From: Lachnospiraceae bacterium C6A11
Lineage (GTDB): Bacteria; Bacillota; Clostridia; Lachnospirales; Lachnospiraceae
NCBI GenBank assembly: GCA_000702245.1
Contig: JNKY01000001.1
Coordinates: forward strand, 80,850 to 144,849
DNA: 64,000 bases
Direction: 5' to 3'
How positions within the stretch are numbered: the first letter of the stretch is position 1; each line of letters begins with the position of its first letter. The translations under genes were made by a program, and so were the position numbers. Under the pieces are notes generated by a model, which searched no databases, was not told the origin of the DNA, and was given only the letters and a program-made list of their open reading frames with translations. This document shows positions 26,175 through 35,740 of this stretch, piece by piece.

Positions 26175-27767
26175 ATGAAAAAACGTAGAAAACGTGGGCT
26201 TCGTAAAAGGATCATAATGGGATTCATCATCTTTGAAGTTCTCATGATCATCTTTGTCGGTTTTATGGTGACCTATAATTACTATCAGTACAGGATGGAT
26301 GCTTATGAGAATACTATCTACAGATGCCTGAAGAGTGCCTCCAGATTCATAGATGGTGACAGGATTCAGAAATATGTTGATACCAAAGAAACTGATGAAT
26401 ATTACTATGAGGTACTGACGTACCTTGATTCGGCGCGCGAAACTTCAGATATTTTGTCATTTTGTATATTTGTTCCTTATGAGGACGAGGTGTTCTACGT
26501 ATGGGTTTCTACCGAGGGTGAGGCTTCGGAAGACTGGCTGGGAAAGATCGAACCGTATATGGAAAACGGTAAAAAGACCAGGGACGAGACCTTCCGCAAG
26601 GATCCGATAGAAAAGATCTCCAAATACAAGTATGAGGGCGAAACCATATTTGCGGGCTTCTATCCTATATTTGACAGTAAGGGCGAGCCTGTGGCACTGC
26701 TTGATATCGACCTGTCCTTCCCGGATACAATGAAGGATATCATCGTATTTATTGTGGTAATAATACTGGGTATTCTGATCATCTCACTGATCTTCGGTAT
26801 ACTCCTGTTCAAGTATTTTGATTACATCCTCATCAAGCCGATAGCCACTCTGAGCAAAGAGACCGGCAGGATGGTTGACAATCTCGACGATGACGACGTC
26901 AAGATGACTCAGATCACGACCTGCGATGAGCTTGAGGGACTTTGCAACTCCTTTAATCAGATGAATGTCGACGTCAGACACTACGTCAAGGAAAATATAG
27001 CCATAGCGGCTGAACGAGAGAGAATAGGTGCGGACCTTATGCTCGCGTCGAAAATACAGCAGGGCATGCTTCCTGACGAGGACGATGTTCTCCAGGATGT
27101 ACAGGGCTTCAGCTTATATGCATCAATGACACCGGCCAGAGAGGTTGGTGGCGACTTCTATGATTTCTACATGATAGACGACCGACATCTTGTTATAGAG
27201 ATAGCTGATGTTTCCGATAAGGGTGCAGCGGCTGCGCTTTTCATGGCGATATCGAAGACGCTTCTCAAGTCTCGTGCAGGTATGGGCGGTTCTTCGAAGG
27301 ATATCATCACCTACGTTGACAGGATGATCTGTGAGAAGAACTCAGAGGGAATGTTTGTAACAACCTGGTTTGCGATAGTTGACCTTGTTACCGGTCATGC
27401 GGATGTGTGCAATGCAGGCCATGATTATCCTGCGATTATGAAGAAGGGTCAGGACTTTGTTATCGAGAAGACGGTTCATGGTTCACCGCTCGGCTTTATA
27501 CCGGATGCCAAGCATGTATCCTACGAGCTGCAGCTTCAGCCGGGTGACAGGATATTCCTGTACACGGACGGCGTAAATGAGTCAAAGCGTGCTGACGGTA
27601 CGAGATTTGAATTTGATAGGCTCCTTACTGTGCTGAACGCCAATAAGGAGGCTTCTGATAAAGAGCTGGTTGCAAATGTCAAGGCAGCGGTCAACGAATT
27701 CGCAGGCGACGAGCCGCAGTTCGATGATATGACTATGCTCAGCTTTACATTTGAAGGAAGAAAATAA
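26175..27767 (+). CDS. SpoIIE-type PP2C phosphatase with membrane sensor and HAMP domain
   Basis: 530 residues. A lysine/arginine-rich start, membrane helix (GFIIFEVLMIIFVGFMV), extracytoplasmic sensor at ~40-190 (Cache-like), second helix (IIVFIVVIILGILIISLIFG), HAMP (~215-275), then the phosphatase: LYASMTPAREVGGDFYDFYM, LVIEIADVSDKGAAAALFM, FVTTWFAIVDL, CNAGHDYPAIM, IFLYTDGVNES, FDDMTMLSF. Such proteins dephosphorylate anti-sigma-factor antagonists in partner-switching stress pathways. It is a paralogue of the frameshifted gene at 23.2-24.6 kb and may supply its function. Confidence 0.92.
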   Translation: MKKRRKRGLRKRIIMGFIIFEVLMIIFVGFMVTYNYYQYRMDAYENTIYRCLKSASRFIDGDRIQKYVDTKETDEYYYEVLTYLDSARETSDILSFCIFVPYEDEVFYVWVSTEGEASEDWLGKIEPYMENGKKTRDETFRKDPIEKISKYKYEGETIFAGFYPIFDSKGEPVALLDIDLSFPDTMKDIIVFIVVIILGILIISLIFGILLFKYFDYILIKPIATLSKETGRMVDNLDDDDVKMTQITTCDELEGLCNSFNQMNVDVRHYVKENIAIAAERERIGADLMLASKIQQGMLPDEDDVLQDVQGFSLYASMTPAREVGGDFYDFYMIDDRHLVIEIADVSDKGAAAALFMAISKTLLKSRAGMGGSSKDIITYVDRMICEKNSEGMFVTTWFAIVDLVTGHADVCNAGHDYPAIMKKGQDFVIEKTVHGSPLGFIPDAKHVSYELQLQPGDRIFLYTDGVNESKRADGTRFEFDRLLTVLNANKEASDKELVANVKAAVNEFAGDEPQFDDMTMLSFTFEGRK

Positions 27768-27774
27768 AGATATT

Positions 27775-28938
27775 ATGAGATATTCGGAATGGATACAAAA
27801 GGATAAGATAAATACCGGAAGACAGCAGGAGATAGACCTTGCGAGAGCTATACCTGTGCTAAGCCTGCCGTTTGTTCACTGTGTTATCGAATGCAGCTCG
27901 CTTGAGTCGATCGGGAAACCGATTCCGTTTTTCTTCGACGTAGTTATCGGTGCTCCTCTGGGAGCTCCGATATTTATGTTTTGTATGGGAATCAGCCTGC
28001 TTTACACGAAACATAACAGTTACAAGGATATGCTGAAGCGTGGACTTATACTGTTTATAGCCGGCTTCGTACTGAACATAATCAGGTTCGCCATACCTTA
28101 TCTGACGGGCTACCTTATAACCGGCGAATATGATAAATACATAGCCCCGATGCCTTTTAAGGTATTTGGAAATGATATCCTGCAGTTTGCGGGGCTTGCA
28201 TTTATGCTGCTGGGGCTTTTGAAAAAGCTTAAGATAAGCGATATGGGAAGAGTCGGAGTCGCAACCGTGATGTCGCTGGTGGGATGGAACTTCAGACACG
28301 TCAATATGAAAAACGACTTCTTAAATATTGCGCTGGGACATATCATCGGAACGGAAGCACCAAGCGGCTATGTACTTTCAGACTTCCCACTCCTTAACTG
28401 GTTTCTGGTCCCTGTGGCCGGATACATATTTGGAAATATACTCATAAGAGTTCAGGATAAACGCAAGTTTTATTGTCCGTATCTGGTAGCGCTTGCAGGC
28501 ATCTATCTGGTGTATTTTGTGCTTGAGGTAACTATCGGATTCGGAATGATGAACGGCGGCAAGACGATAGTTGAGGGCGAGAACAATTACTATCACGCGG
28601 AGTTTTTTGATATCATAGGATATATCACCTGCGCGGTGGGAATGATGGGAGTGTATTTCCTTATCTCATCACACAGCCCGGAGAAGCTGAACAGGTTTTT
28701 CAACAGCCTAAGCCGAAATATCACGAGGATATACATCATCCATTGGTTTTTCGTTGTAATGACGACAAATGTTATTATTTACAGGATAAACGGTACGCAG
28801 GAGCTTCCGCTCTGGCAGACCATGCTGCTGGCGCTCATAATATTCCTGCTCAGCTATTGCCTGTCTCTATGGTTGGAGAAGAGGCAGCTGCAGAAGAAGG
28901 CTGAAAAGAAAGCGGCTGAAGAGAAAGCGACAGCGTGA
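27775..28938 (+). CDS. Multi-pass membrane acyltransferase-like protein (heparan-alpha-glucosaminide N-acetyltransferase-like)
   Basis: 387 residues from ATG 27775; a TTG at 27751 overlapping the previous gene is an alternative. About ten hydrophobic helices with RQQEIDLARAIPVLSLPFVH at the N-terminus, which resembles the R-x-x-x-D-x-x-R-g start of the DUF1624/HGSNAT and acyltransferase-3 families, and GAPIFMFCMGISLLY. These families move acyl groups across the membrane onto sugars or lipids. The tail is Lys/Ala/Glu-rich. It follows the SpoIIE gene by 8 bp, so they likely form an operon. Confidence 0.72.
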   Translation: MRYSEWIQKDKINTGRQQEIDLARAIPVLSLPFVHCVIECSSLESIGKPIPFFFDVVIGAPLGAPIFMFCMGISLLYTKHNSYKDMLKRGLILFIAGFVLNIIRFAIPYLTGYLITGEYDKYIAPMPFKVFGNDILQFAGLAFMLLGLLKKLKISDMGRVGVATVMSLVGWNFRHVNMKNDFLNIALGHIIGTEAPSGYVLSDFPLLNWFLVPVAGYIFGNILIRVQDKRKFYCPYLVALAGIYLVYFVLEVTIGFGMMNGGKTIVEGENNYYHAEFFDIIGYITCAVGMMGVYFLISSHSPEKLNRFFNSLSRNITRIYIIHWFFVVMTTNVIIYRINGTQELPLWQTMLLALIIFLLSYCLSLWLEKRQLQKKAEKKAAEEKATA

Positions 28939-29017
28939 ACGAACAAGGTGATGTGAAAAACGGCATCAATAGATTTATCAGAAATAAATATGTGAGAGAT
29001 CGCAGAAAGGCATAAAG

Positions 29018-29779
29018 ATGAAGGATAGTTTAAAGGTTGTTATCCTTGCTGCAGGCAAGGGTACAAGAATGAAATCGGATCTCCCGAAGGTGGTCCACAA
29101 ATGTAACGGAAGCTCAATGGTGCACCATGTTATCGAGGCATCGAAGGCTGCCGGAGCAGAGGAAATATGTGTGATAGTCGGCTACAAGGCAGACGTGGTG
29201 AAGGCTGTTATTGAAGAGGAGAACGGCCCGGACATCGCATCCGGCAAGATCAGCTTCGCTCTTCAGGACCAGCAGCTTGGAACAGGCCACGCCGTTAAGT
29301 GTGCAGGCGATTTTATAGGTGATGAAGGAAGCGTTGCGGTTCTCTGTGGCGATACACCGCTCATCACAGGCGAGAGTATCAGAAAGCTTGCCGAGGTTCA
29401 TAGCGAGAGAGGCAACGGAGTTACGCTTCTTTCGGCTATTTTCACGGATCCGACAGGCTACGGCAGGATACTCAGGGATGAGAATGGCGTATTTACAGCT
29501 ATCAGAGAGCATAAGGACTGTACCGACGAGGAGAGGAAGATCACCGAGATCAACTCAGGCATGTACATCTTCAACTCTGCGGCACTTAAGAAGGCTCTCG
29601 GCGAGATAAAGAATGACAATGCTCAGGGCGAGTATTATCTTCCGGACGCCATCGAGATCATCAGAGGCTACGGTCTTCCGGCTGACGCCTTCCCGGTTGA
29701 GGATGAAAACGAGATATTCGGCGTAAATACAGTTGATCAGCTTGCAGAGGCTGAGGCAATCATCAAGGCGCGCGCATAA
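29018..29779 (+). CDS. GlmU-like nucleotidyltransferase, uridyltransferase domain only
   Basis: 253 residues. KVVILAAGKGTRMKSDLPKVVHK is the GlmU/NDP-sugar pyrophosphorylase signature, with LQDQQLGTGHAVKC, LCGDTPLIT, GYGRILRDENG, INSGMYIFN and GVNTVDQLAEAE as in GlmU. It would form UDP-GlcNAc from UTP and GlcNAc-1-P. The left-handed beta-helix acetyltransferase half of normal ~460-residue GlmU is absent and a stop follows the linker, so acetylation of GlcN-1-P must come from elsewhere. Location upstream of pth and mfd matches the classical glmU-prs-pth-mfd order. Confidence 0.88.
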   Translation: MKDSLKVVILAAGKGTRMKSDLPKVVHKCNGSSMVHHVIEASKAAGAEEICVIVGYKADVVKAVIEEENGPDIASGKISFALQDQQLGTGHAVKCAGDFIGDEGSVAVLCGDTPLITGESIRKLAEVHSERGNGVTLLSAIFTDPTGYGRILRDENGVFTAIREHKDCTDEERKITEINSGMYIFNSAALKKALGEIKNDNAQGEYYLPDAIEIIRGYGLPADAFPVEDENEIFGVNTVDQLAEAEAIIKARA

Positions 29780-29855
29780 AATATAACAGAAAGATATTGC
29801 CCGGACGGTCACAAGGCAGGGGTGTTACAGTGACAGGCGGGTGGCAGTTAATGAG

Positions 29856-30413
29856 ATGAAAGTAATAGTAGGACTCGGCAATCCGACGAAGAAATACGAG
29901 GGAACCAGGCATAATGTGGGCTTCTCCGCGATCATCAGGCTTGCCGATAAGCATAAGATAAAAATGAATATAGCAAAGCACAAGGCCCTCATCGGTACAG
30001 GCGTGATAGCCGGCGAGAAGGTCATGCTTGTCATGCCCCAGACCTATATGAACCTCAGTGGTGAGGCTGTGGGCGAGATAATAAGATATTATAAGCTGAC
30101 TCCGGAGGATCTTATCATAATCTATGATGATACCGACCTGGACGTTGGAAGAATAAGGATCAGAGAGAAGGGCAGCGCAGGCGGACATAACGGTATCAAG
30201 AGCATCATCGCTCATATCGGAACCGAAGCCTTCGACAGAGTTAGGATAGGAATAGGGCATAAGCCGCCGGAATATGACCTTGCGGATTATGTGCTCGGAC
30301 GCTTCCCTGCTGAGGAGCTCCCGGCACTCAGAGAAGCCGTCGACAATGCAGCGGATGCCGCTGAAGCTATCATTCGTGGCGATATCAATAAAGCTATGAA
30401 TATGTATAATTAA
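29856..30413 (+). CDS. pth: Peptidyl-tRNA hydrolase
   Basis: 185 residues from ATG 29856, which gives the normal MKVIVGLGNPTKKYEGTRHNVGF N-terminus; a GTG at 29841 is in frame. Catalytic His20 region (RHNVGF), PQTYMNLSGEAV with Asn, and DDTDLDVGRIRIREKGSAGGHNG with the catalytic Asp are all present. It recycles peptidyl-tRNA dropped from ribosomes. It lies between the glmU-like gene and mfd. Confidence 0.95.
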   Translation: MKVIVGLGNPTKKYEGTRHNVGFSAIIRLADKHKIKMNIAKHKALIGTGVIAGEKVMLVMPQTYMNLSGEAVGEIIRYYKLTPEDLIIIYDDTDLDVGRIRIREKGSAGGHNGIKSIIAHIGTEAFDRVRIGIGHKPPEYDLADYVLGRFPAEELPALREAVDNAADAAEAIIRGDINKAMNMYN

Positions 30414-30419
30414 ACGGAC

Positions 30420-30571
30420 GACACGGTAATTGGATATATGCATTCCGGACACATCTCGCGATCGGTTGGGGTACCCCTAACGGATGCTAAGCTCTCACTT
30501 CGCATAGCTCGTGAATCGCTAAGCACCGAGACCCCAAACGGTCCGTCATGCACATACCCATATACCGTGTC
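30420..30571. repeat. Long imperfect inverted repeat between pth and mfd
   Basis: Outer arms GACACGGTA (30420-30428) and TACCGTGTC (30563-30571); further pairing of ATATATGCATTCCGGAC with GTCCGTCATGCACATACCCATAT-type sequence, and CGGTTGGGGT with ACCCCAAACGG. The whole 150-nt gap could fold into one long hairpin with an internal irregular loop containing two gctaagc strings. It may be a small non-autonomous insertion or a structured RNA. Confidence 0.65.
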
Positions 30572-30585
30572 TGTAAAAAGAAAAC

Positions 30586-33500
30586 ATGGAAACATTAAGA
30601 AGTGCACTCAGAGATTCTGAGATTTTCAGTAGAATAAGAAAGCTTGATAAGGCGCGTGAATATCCGATATATATTCACGGCCTTACTCGTGCTGCCGAGC
30701 CGCTTCTTGAGGAAGAACTTAGGGAGAGCCAGCCGGCACCGCTTTCTGCAGGTAGCAGAGCATCTGCGGCATCGGGCAGCAGCCTGGGAAAGTTCGCTCT
30801 TATCGTTACATATGACGAGGCGCGGGCGGACAAGCTCTACAGCGATTACAAGTTTCTTTCGAGGGATGTATTTATCTATCCTGCGAAGGATGCTCTCTTT
30901 TACTATGCGGATGTGCACGGAAATGCGACAACCCAGCGACGTCTCGAGATAATCAGGCGCCTGTCTGAGGGCAGGGACACCGTGGTAATCACGACGGTTG
31001 ACGGCCTTATGGATAAGATGCCTCGCATGGAGGACATTGCCGGCGTTGGCATGAAGTTCACGAAGGGCGAGGAGATAAATATCGACGCGGTCAGACATAT
31101 GCTCGGCGTGCTCGGCTACGAGAATAGAGAGATAGTCGAGGCGGAGGGCCAGTTCTGTGTGCGCGGAGGTATTATTGACATCTATCCGCTGACAGAAGAC
31201 TGTCCGTATCGTATCGAGCTTTTCGGCGACGAGATCACATCGATCAGAAGCTTCGACGCGGAGTCCCAGAGGTCGATCGAGGAGGTTGACAGCTTCGGCA
31301 TCTATCCGGCCAGCGAGTTCGTGCTTTCTGAGGCAAGAGTTGCCAGGGGTCTCAGACTCATCCAGGATGACTATGAGAAGGAGGCAGCGGCATTTAAGAA
31401 GAGCTTCAGGACCGAGCAGTACGCAAGGCTGACAAGAGCCGTTGAAGCCATCAAGGAAGAGATAGGCGAGTTCAACTCGACCACCGGTCTCGACAGCCTG
31501 GTCAATTATTTCTACTACACAACCGTTTCATTCTTAGACTATTTCCCGGCAAATACACCTGTATTTATCGATGAGCCGGACAAGGTTGCAGAAAGAGCGA
31601 GAGTATATACAGAAGAGTTTTCGATGTCGATGGACGCAAGACTTTCAGGAGGCTACGTTCTCTCGAAGCAGGCGGACGTCCTCTACAGCGACAAGCTGAT
31701 CCTCGAGATGCTTACGAAGCGACACTGCTTCATGTTCTCGGAGATCTACGCGGCAAGTCGTTTCATGGAGCATAAGACGGTTGTAGCCTTCGATGCGAAA
31801 AATATCAGCTCCTACAGCAGCAGCTTCGAGGAACTGACGAAGGACCTTGCAAAGTGGAGGGATAAGGACTACAGAGTTGTCATTGCTTCACCTTCCGCAA
31901 CAAGGGCGAAGAGACTTGCCGGAAACCTCAGGGACAGCGATATTCCTGCATTTTTCTCTGAAAACAGGGACAGGATACTGCAGCCGCGTGAGGTCATGGT
32001 AACTGTCGGAAATATCGAGGAGGGCTACGAGCTTACAAGTGTTAAGCTGGCAGTCATCAGCGAAAGCGATATTTTCAGCAACAACAAGATCAGAAAGAAG
32101 AAACGCCTGCCGAAATATCAGGGCGACCAGATAAATACCCTCGACGAGATCAGTGTCGGCGACTACGTTGTGCACGAGCGCCACGGAATCGGCATCTATA
32201 AGGGTATCGAGAAGGTTGAGACTGACGGCAGGATCAGAGACTATATAAATATCGATTATGCCGACGGAGGTAAGCTTTTCATCCCTGTCGGCCAGCTTGG
32301 CGTGATCGGAAAATACGCCGGCAAGGATGCAGCGAAGCCGAAGCTCAGTAAGCTGGGCAGCGACAGGTGGGAGAAGACCAGAAGCAGCGTTAAGACCCAC
32401 GTGGAGGCTGTGGCGGATGAGCTGATAGAGCTCTATGCTGCGAGAATGTCGAAGAAGGGTCACGTTTATCCGCCGGATACCGTATGGCAGACCGAGTTTG
32501 AGGAGCTCTTCCCTTACGAGGAGACGCCGGACCAGCTCCATGCCATAGAGGACACGAAGCGTGATATGGAGAGCGACAAGATCATGGACAGACTGATCTG
32601 CGGCGACGTAGGCTTCGGCAAGACCGAGGTTGCGATCAGAGCTGCATTTAAGGCTGTTCAGGACAATAGGCAGGTTGCATACCTTGTGCCGACCACGATA
32701 CTCGCTCAGCAGCATTTTGAAACCTTCACCGACCGTATGAAGAACTATCCGGTAAATATCAGGATGCTTTCAAGATTCTGCACTCCGAAGGAGGTTAAGG
32801 AAACGCTTGCCGGCATCAAGAACGGCAGCGTGGACATCGTCATCGGTACACACAGACTGCTGTCGAAGGATCTTGTATTTAACAGGCTCGGCCTGCTGAT
32901 AATAGACGAGGAGCAGCGCTTCGGCGTTAAGCATAAGGAGAAGATCAAGCAGCTGAAGACAAATGTCGATGTGTTGACACTTACTGCAACTCCAATCCCG
33001 AGGACCCTGCACATGAGCCTCATCGGTCTTCGTGATATGAGCCTTCTGTCCGAGGCACCGGTTGACAGGCGTGCCATCCAGACCTATGTCATGGAATACG
33101 ACAGGGAGTTCGTGAAGGAGGCCATCAACAGAGAGCTTGCGCGTAAGGGGCAGGTGTATTATGTTTATAACCGCGTGGAAAATATAGAAAATATTACCTC
33201 GGAACTCCGCAGTGTGCTTCCGGACGCGCGGATCGAGTTTGCCCACGGCAAGATGCCGGAGAGGGATCTCGAGACCATAATGCACGACTTTATAAATAAA
33301 GAGATAGACGTCCTTGTTTCGACCACCATTATCGAAACGGGACTTGACATTCCAAATGTAAATACGATAATTATCCATGATGCCGACAACTTCGGACTGT
33401 CCCAGCTGTATCAGCTCCGCGGACGTGTGGGACGATCAAGCAGGAACGCTTATGCCTTCCTGATGTACCGCAGGGACAAGATGATCAAGGAGGTTGCCGA

Positions 33501-34194
33501 GAAGCGACTGAAGGCGATCAGGGAGTTTACAGATCTTGGTTCCGGATATAAAATATCGGTTAAGGACCTGGAAATACGTGGCGCAGGAAATCTGCTCGGT
33601 ATGGATCAGTCCGGCCATATGGAGGCGGTGGGCTACGACCTCTACGTCAAGATGCTGAATGCCGCCATCAGAAAGAAGAAGGGCGAGGTTGAGGTTGATG
33701 ACTTCGAGACGACCATAGACCTGCCGGTGGACGCTTACATACCGGATACCTATGTTAAGGTTTCCTTCCTCAAGATGGAGCTTTACAAGAGGATATCGAG
33801 GGTGAGCGATGCAGAGGATGCGGACGCAATCAAGGAAGAGGCGCTCGACAGATTCGGTGATATGCCGAAGCCGTTCATTCGCCTGTTAAGAGTTGCGGTC
33901 ATGAAGGCAGAGGCCCACAAACTCGGAATGGCAGTTGTGCAGTTCAGAGATGATGAGGTACAGTACCTCATGAAGAACGATGCACGGATAAATGTGGACG
34001 CCATACCTGTATTTTTAAAGAAGATGAAGAAGGCGGGGAAGATCGTGAGAGTTATCAGCGGCAAGCTGTCCGGCTTCGGAGTCAGGGAGTCGAAGCTCAT
34101 ACAGGACGAGCTGCTCTCAAATGCAGAGGATATGGTGAAGAAGATCGGCGACGAGCTGGTGATAAGGGATGCGGCCGAGAGTGATCAGGCATAG
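30586..34194 (+). CDS. mfd: Transcription-repair coupling factor
   Basis: 1202 residues. Order: UvrB-like N-terminal module (TYDEARADKLYSDYKFL, VRGGIIDIYPL), CarD-like RNA polymerase-interaction domain (GDYVVHERHGIGIYKGI at ~525), superfamily 2 translocase with Walker A GDVGFGKTEVAIRAAF (~672), LIIDEEQRFGVKHKE (~770), TATPIPRTLH, and helicase C part with FAHGKMPERDLE, TTIIETGLDIPN and QLRGRVGRS, then the TRCF C-terminal domain. It removes stalled RNA polymerase at lesions and recruits UvrA. The ATG has no good Shine-Dalgarno site (only AAAAAGAAAAC), and it follows directly on a long hairpin. Confidence 0.96.
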   Translation: METLRSALRDSEIFSRIRKLDKAREYPIYIHGLTRAAEPLLEEELRESQPAPLSAGSRASAASGSSLGKFALIVTYDEARADKLYSDYKFLSRDVFIYPAKDALFYYADVHGNATTQRRLEIIRRLSEGRDTVVITTVDGLMDKMPRMEDIAGVGMKFTKGEEINIDAVRHMLGVLGYENREIVEAEGQFCVRGGIIDIYPLTEDCPYRIELFGDEITSIRSFDAESQRSIEEVDSFGIYPASEFVLSEARVARGLRLIQDDYEKEAAAFKKSFRTEQYARLTRAVEAIKEEIGEFNSTTGLDSLVNYFYYTTVSFLDYFPANTPVFIDEPDKVAERARVYTEEFSMSMDARLSGGYVLSKQADVLYSDKLILEMLTKRHCFMFSEIYAASRFMEHKTVVAFDAKNISSYSSSFEELTKDLAKWRDKDYRVVIASPSATRAKRLAGNLRDSDIPAFFSENRDRILQPREVMVTVGNIEEGYELTSVKLAVISESDIFSNNKIRKKKRLPKYQGDQINTLDEISVGDYVVHERHGIGIYKGIEKVETDGRIRDYINIDYADGGKLFIPVGQLGVIGKYAGKDAAKPKLSKLGSDRWEKTRSSVKTHVEAVADELIELYAARMSKKGHVYPPDTVWQTEFEELFPYEETPDQLHAIEDTKRDMESDKIMDRLICGDVGFGKTEVAIRAAFKAVQDNRQVAYLVPTTILAQQHFETFTDRMKNYPVNIRMLSRFCTPKEVKETLAGIKNGSVDIVIGTHRLLSKDLVFNRLGLLIIDEEQRFGVKHKEKIKQLKTNVDVLTLTATPIPRTLHMSLIGLRDMSLLSEAPVDRRAIQTYVMEYDREFVKEAINRELARKGQVYYVYNRVENIENITSELRSVLPDARIEFAHGKMPERDLETIMHDFINKEIDVLVSTTIIETGLDIPNVNTIIIHDADNFGLSQLYQLRGRVGRSSRNAYAFLMYRRDKMIKEVAEKRLKAIREFTDLGSGYKISVKDLEIRGAGNLLGMDQSGHMEAVGYDLYVKMLNAAIRKKKGEVEVDDFETTIDLPVDAYIPDTYVKVSFLKMELYKRISRVSDAEDADAIKEEALDRFGDMPKPFIRLLRVAVMKAEAHKLGMAVVQFRDDEVQYLMKNDARINVDAIPVFLKKMKKAGKIVRVISGKLSGFGVRESKLIQDELLSNAEDMVKKIGDELVIRDAAESDQA

Positions 34195-34208
34195 ATAAAG
34201 GATAAAAA

Positions 34209-35276
34209 ATGATTACAGGAACAGTAGACAGAAAAAAATATAATAAAAAACGTACAAAAAGAGCAGTGGTATTGGTGCTTCTCATGCTTCTTTCGCTGTG
34301 CTTCACAGGCTGCGGCAGTAAGGACAGCGAGGAGGAGGGCGATATCGTATTTACCTTTGCGAAGAACCCTATAACGCTTGGCGAGGTTTATGTTTACGCC
34401 GAGACCGTGAAGGAGGATTACGAGGCAACCTACGGCAAGGACGTATGGAATATGACTATCAAGCTTGCTGACGGCACCGAGGAAAATATGGAGGTCGTGA
34501 CCAGGAAGGATATCATCGATACGATAGTCAGGGTGAAGGTTCTGAATGCCATATCCAAGAATTACGGAATAGAACTAACGGATGCTGAGATCACTGCTGA
34601 GAAGAATAAGGCGGACATCTTCTTCAACAGACTGACGGATGATCAGCTTGACAAGATGCAGATCACCGAGAACCTGGTGGAAAATGTATTTTGCGAGAAC
34701 CTGCTTGCGCAGAGGGTTTACGAGAAGCTTGTAGACGATGCAGGCATCGAGATATCTGACGAGGAAGCGCGTGAGACAACATTTTATGATATGTTCTTCG
34801 CCTTCTATTCAGAGGATGAGGATAAGAATCTTTCGGAAATCACGGACATCAAGAAGCAGGAGCAGTACAACAAGGCGCTTCAGGCATATAAGACGCTTGT
34901 GAGCCCTGTAAGCGAGGAGAGCGGAAATATAGAAAGCCTTGCAGCGTACTATAATCTGGAGTATTCGAGGTATTATACGATGACCCCGAAGGAGATCAAG
35001 GAGCAGTACGGCGAGGATATTTACGAGGACCTCTATCAGCTGGAGGATGGTTCCTACAGCCTTATCATCGAGACTGAGTACGGCTACCACCTCTTCTACA
35101 TGAAGTACCTGACCGACCCTGAGGCGACGGCGGCCAGAAAGAAGGAGCTTACGATCGACGCAGAGGAGCGCTTCTTCGCTTCCAAGTTCCCGAGCTGGCA
35201 GCGCACCGTGGATTCGGAGTATTCCTACGTTAAGTCAGTGAATATGGACGTGTACGATAAAATATCGTTTAAATAG
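34209..35276 (+). CDS. PrsA/SurA-like lipoprotein foldase
   Basis: 355 residues. A lipoprotein signal (VVLVLLMLLSLCFTGCGSK) with lipobox FTGC anchors it outside the membrane. The following region (NPITLGEVYVYAETVKEDYE, IVRVKVLNAISKNYGIELTDAEI) is like the SurA/PrsA N-terminal chaperone fold, and the later part (LEDGSYSLIIETEYGYHLFYM) resembles the end of a parvulin peptidyl-prolyl isomerase domain. It follows mfd by 14 bp, a common clostridial order. A clear terminator follows. Confidence 0.82.
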   Translation: MITGTVDRKKYNKKRTKRAVVLVLLMLLSLCFTGCGSKDSEEEGDIVFTFAKNPITLGEVYVYAETVKEDYEATYGKDVWNMTIKLADGTEENMEVVTRKDIIDTIVRVKVLNAISKNYGIELTDAEITAEKNKADIFFNRLTDDQLDKMQITENLVENVFCENLLAQRVYEKLVDDAGIEISDEEARETTFYDMFFAFYSEDEDKNLSEITDIKKQEQYNKALQAYKTLVSPVSEESGNIESLAAYYNLEYSRYYTMTPKEIKEQYGEDIYEDLYQLEDGSYSLIIETEYGYHLFYMKYLTDPEATAARKKELTIDAEERFFASKFPSWQRTVDSEYSYVKSVNMDVYDKISFK

Positions 35277-35292
35277 AATAAAGCATGAAAAC

Positions 35293-35328
35293 GGATCGAC
35301 CATTAAGAATTTGGTCGGTCCTTTTTAA
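35293..35328 (+). terminator. Terminator of the glmU-pth-mfd-prsA block
   Basis: GGATCGACCA / TGGTCGGTCC stem (one G-U pair), then CTTTTTAAAT. Confidence 0.8.
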
Positions 35329-35370
35329 ATAATACTTAATGGATATTCAGCGTATCTTAAAAGCATTTTA

Positions 35371-35626
35371 GTCGGAAGGGTATGGCATATCATATCTTGA
35401 TGACGCAACGAAATTCTTCTATGGAGTTGTGATTGAAATAGATGATATCAGCTTAAGATATGCCAGAATATCGGATCATGAAAGTAATGAAAGCGGTTAT
35501 CTGATACCGGTTTGGGATTTCAGCGGAAAAGCATATAATGATGCGGGAGAGCTGGTTGCTTCAGGAAGCTTTCTTCAGATTGACGCCATAGATGGAAGTA
35601 TTTACAGCGCGTTTGAAGGGAAATAA
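35371..35626 (+). pseudogene. C-terminal gene remnant, lipoprotein-like of unknown family
   Basis: Open from after a TAG at 35368 to TAA at 35624, ~84 codons, without a good start; the first usable codon is GTG 35429. The translation contains GISYLDDATKFFYGVVIEID, then ISLRYARI, YLIPVWDF and LQIDAIDGS. The pattern LIPVWDF...INAIDGSI is familiar from C-termini of clostridial secreted lipoproteins, so this is probably the 3' end of a gene deleted upstream. Function unknown. Confidence 0.5.
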
Positions 35627-35740
35627 TTATTTAAGATCTATAATCGATCTCGGACGGATTCGAAAAGTACATTTTTCTCTATGATTATCCGCGAAATTGT
35701 GGTATACTGATTGATGGTAAAAAACTGTGAGGTAAATACA

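Noticed and set aside
30410..30620. Open frames on both strands across the pth-mfd gap
   Set aside because: Both arise from the long inverted repeat and lack ribosome sites.
31888..32715. 275-codon minus-strand frame inside mfd
   Set aside because: Antisense to the conserved CarD-like and translocase domains; no start signal.
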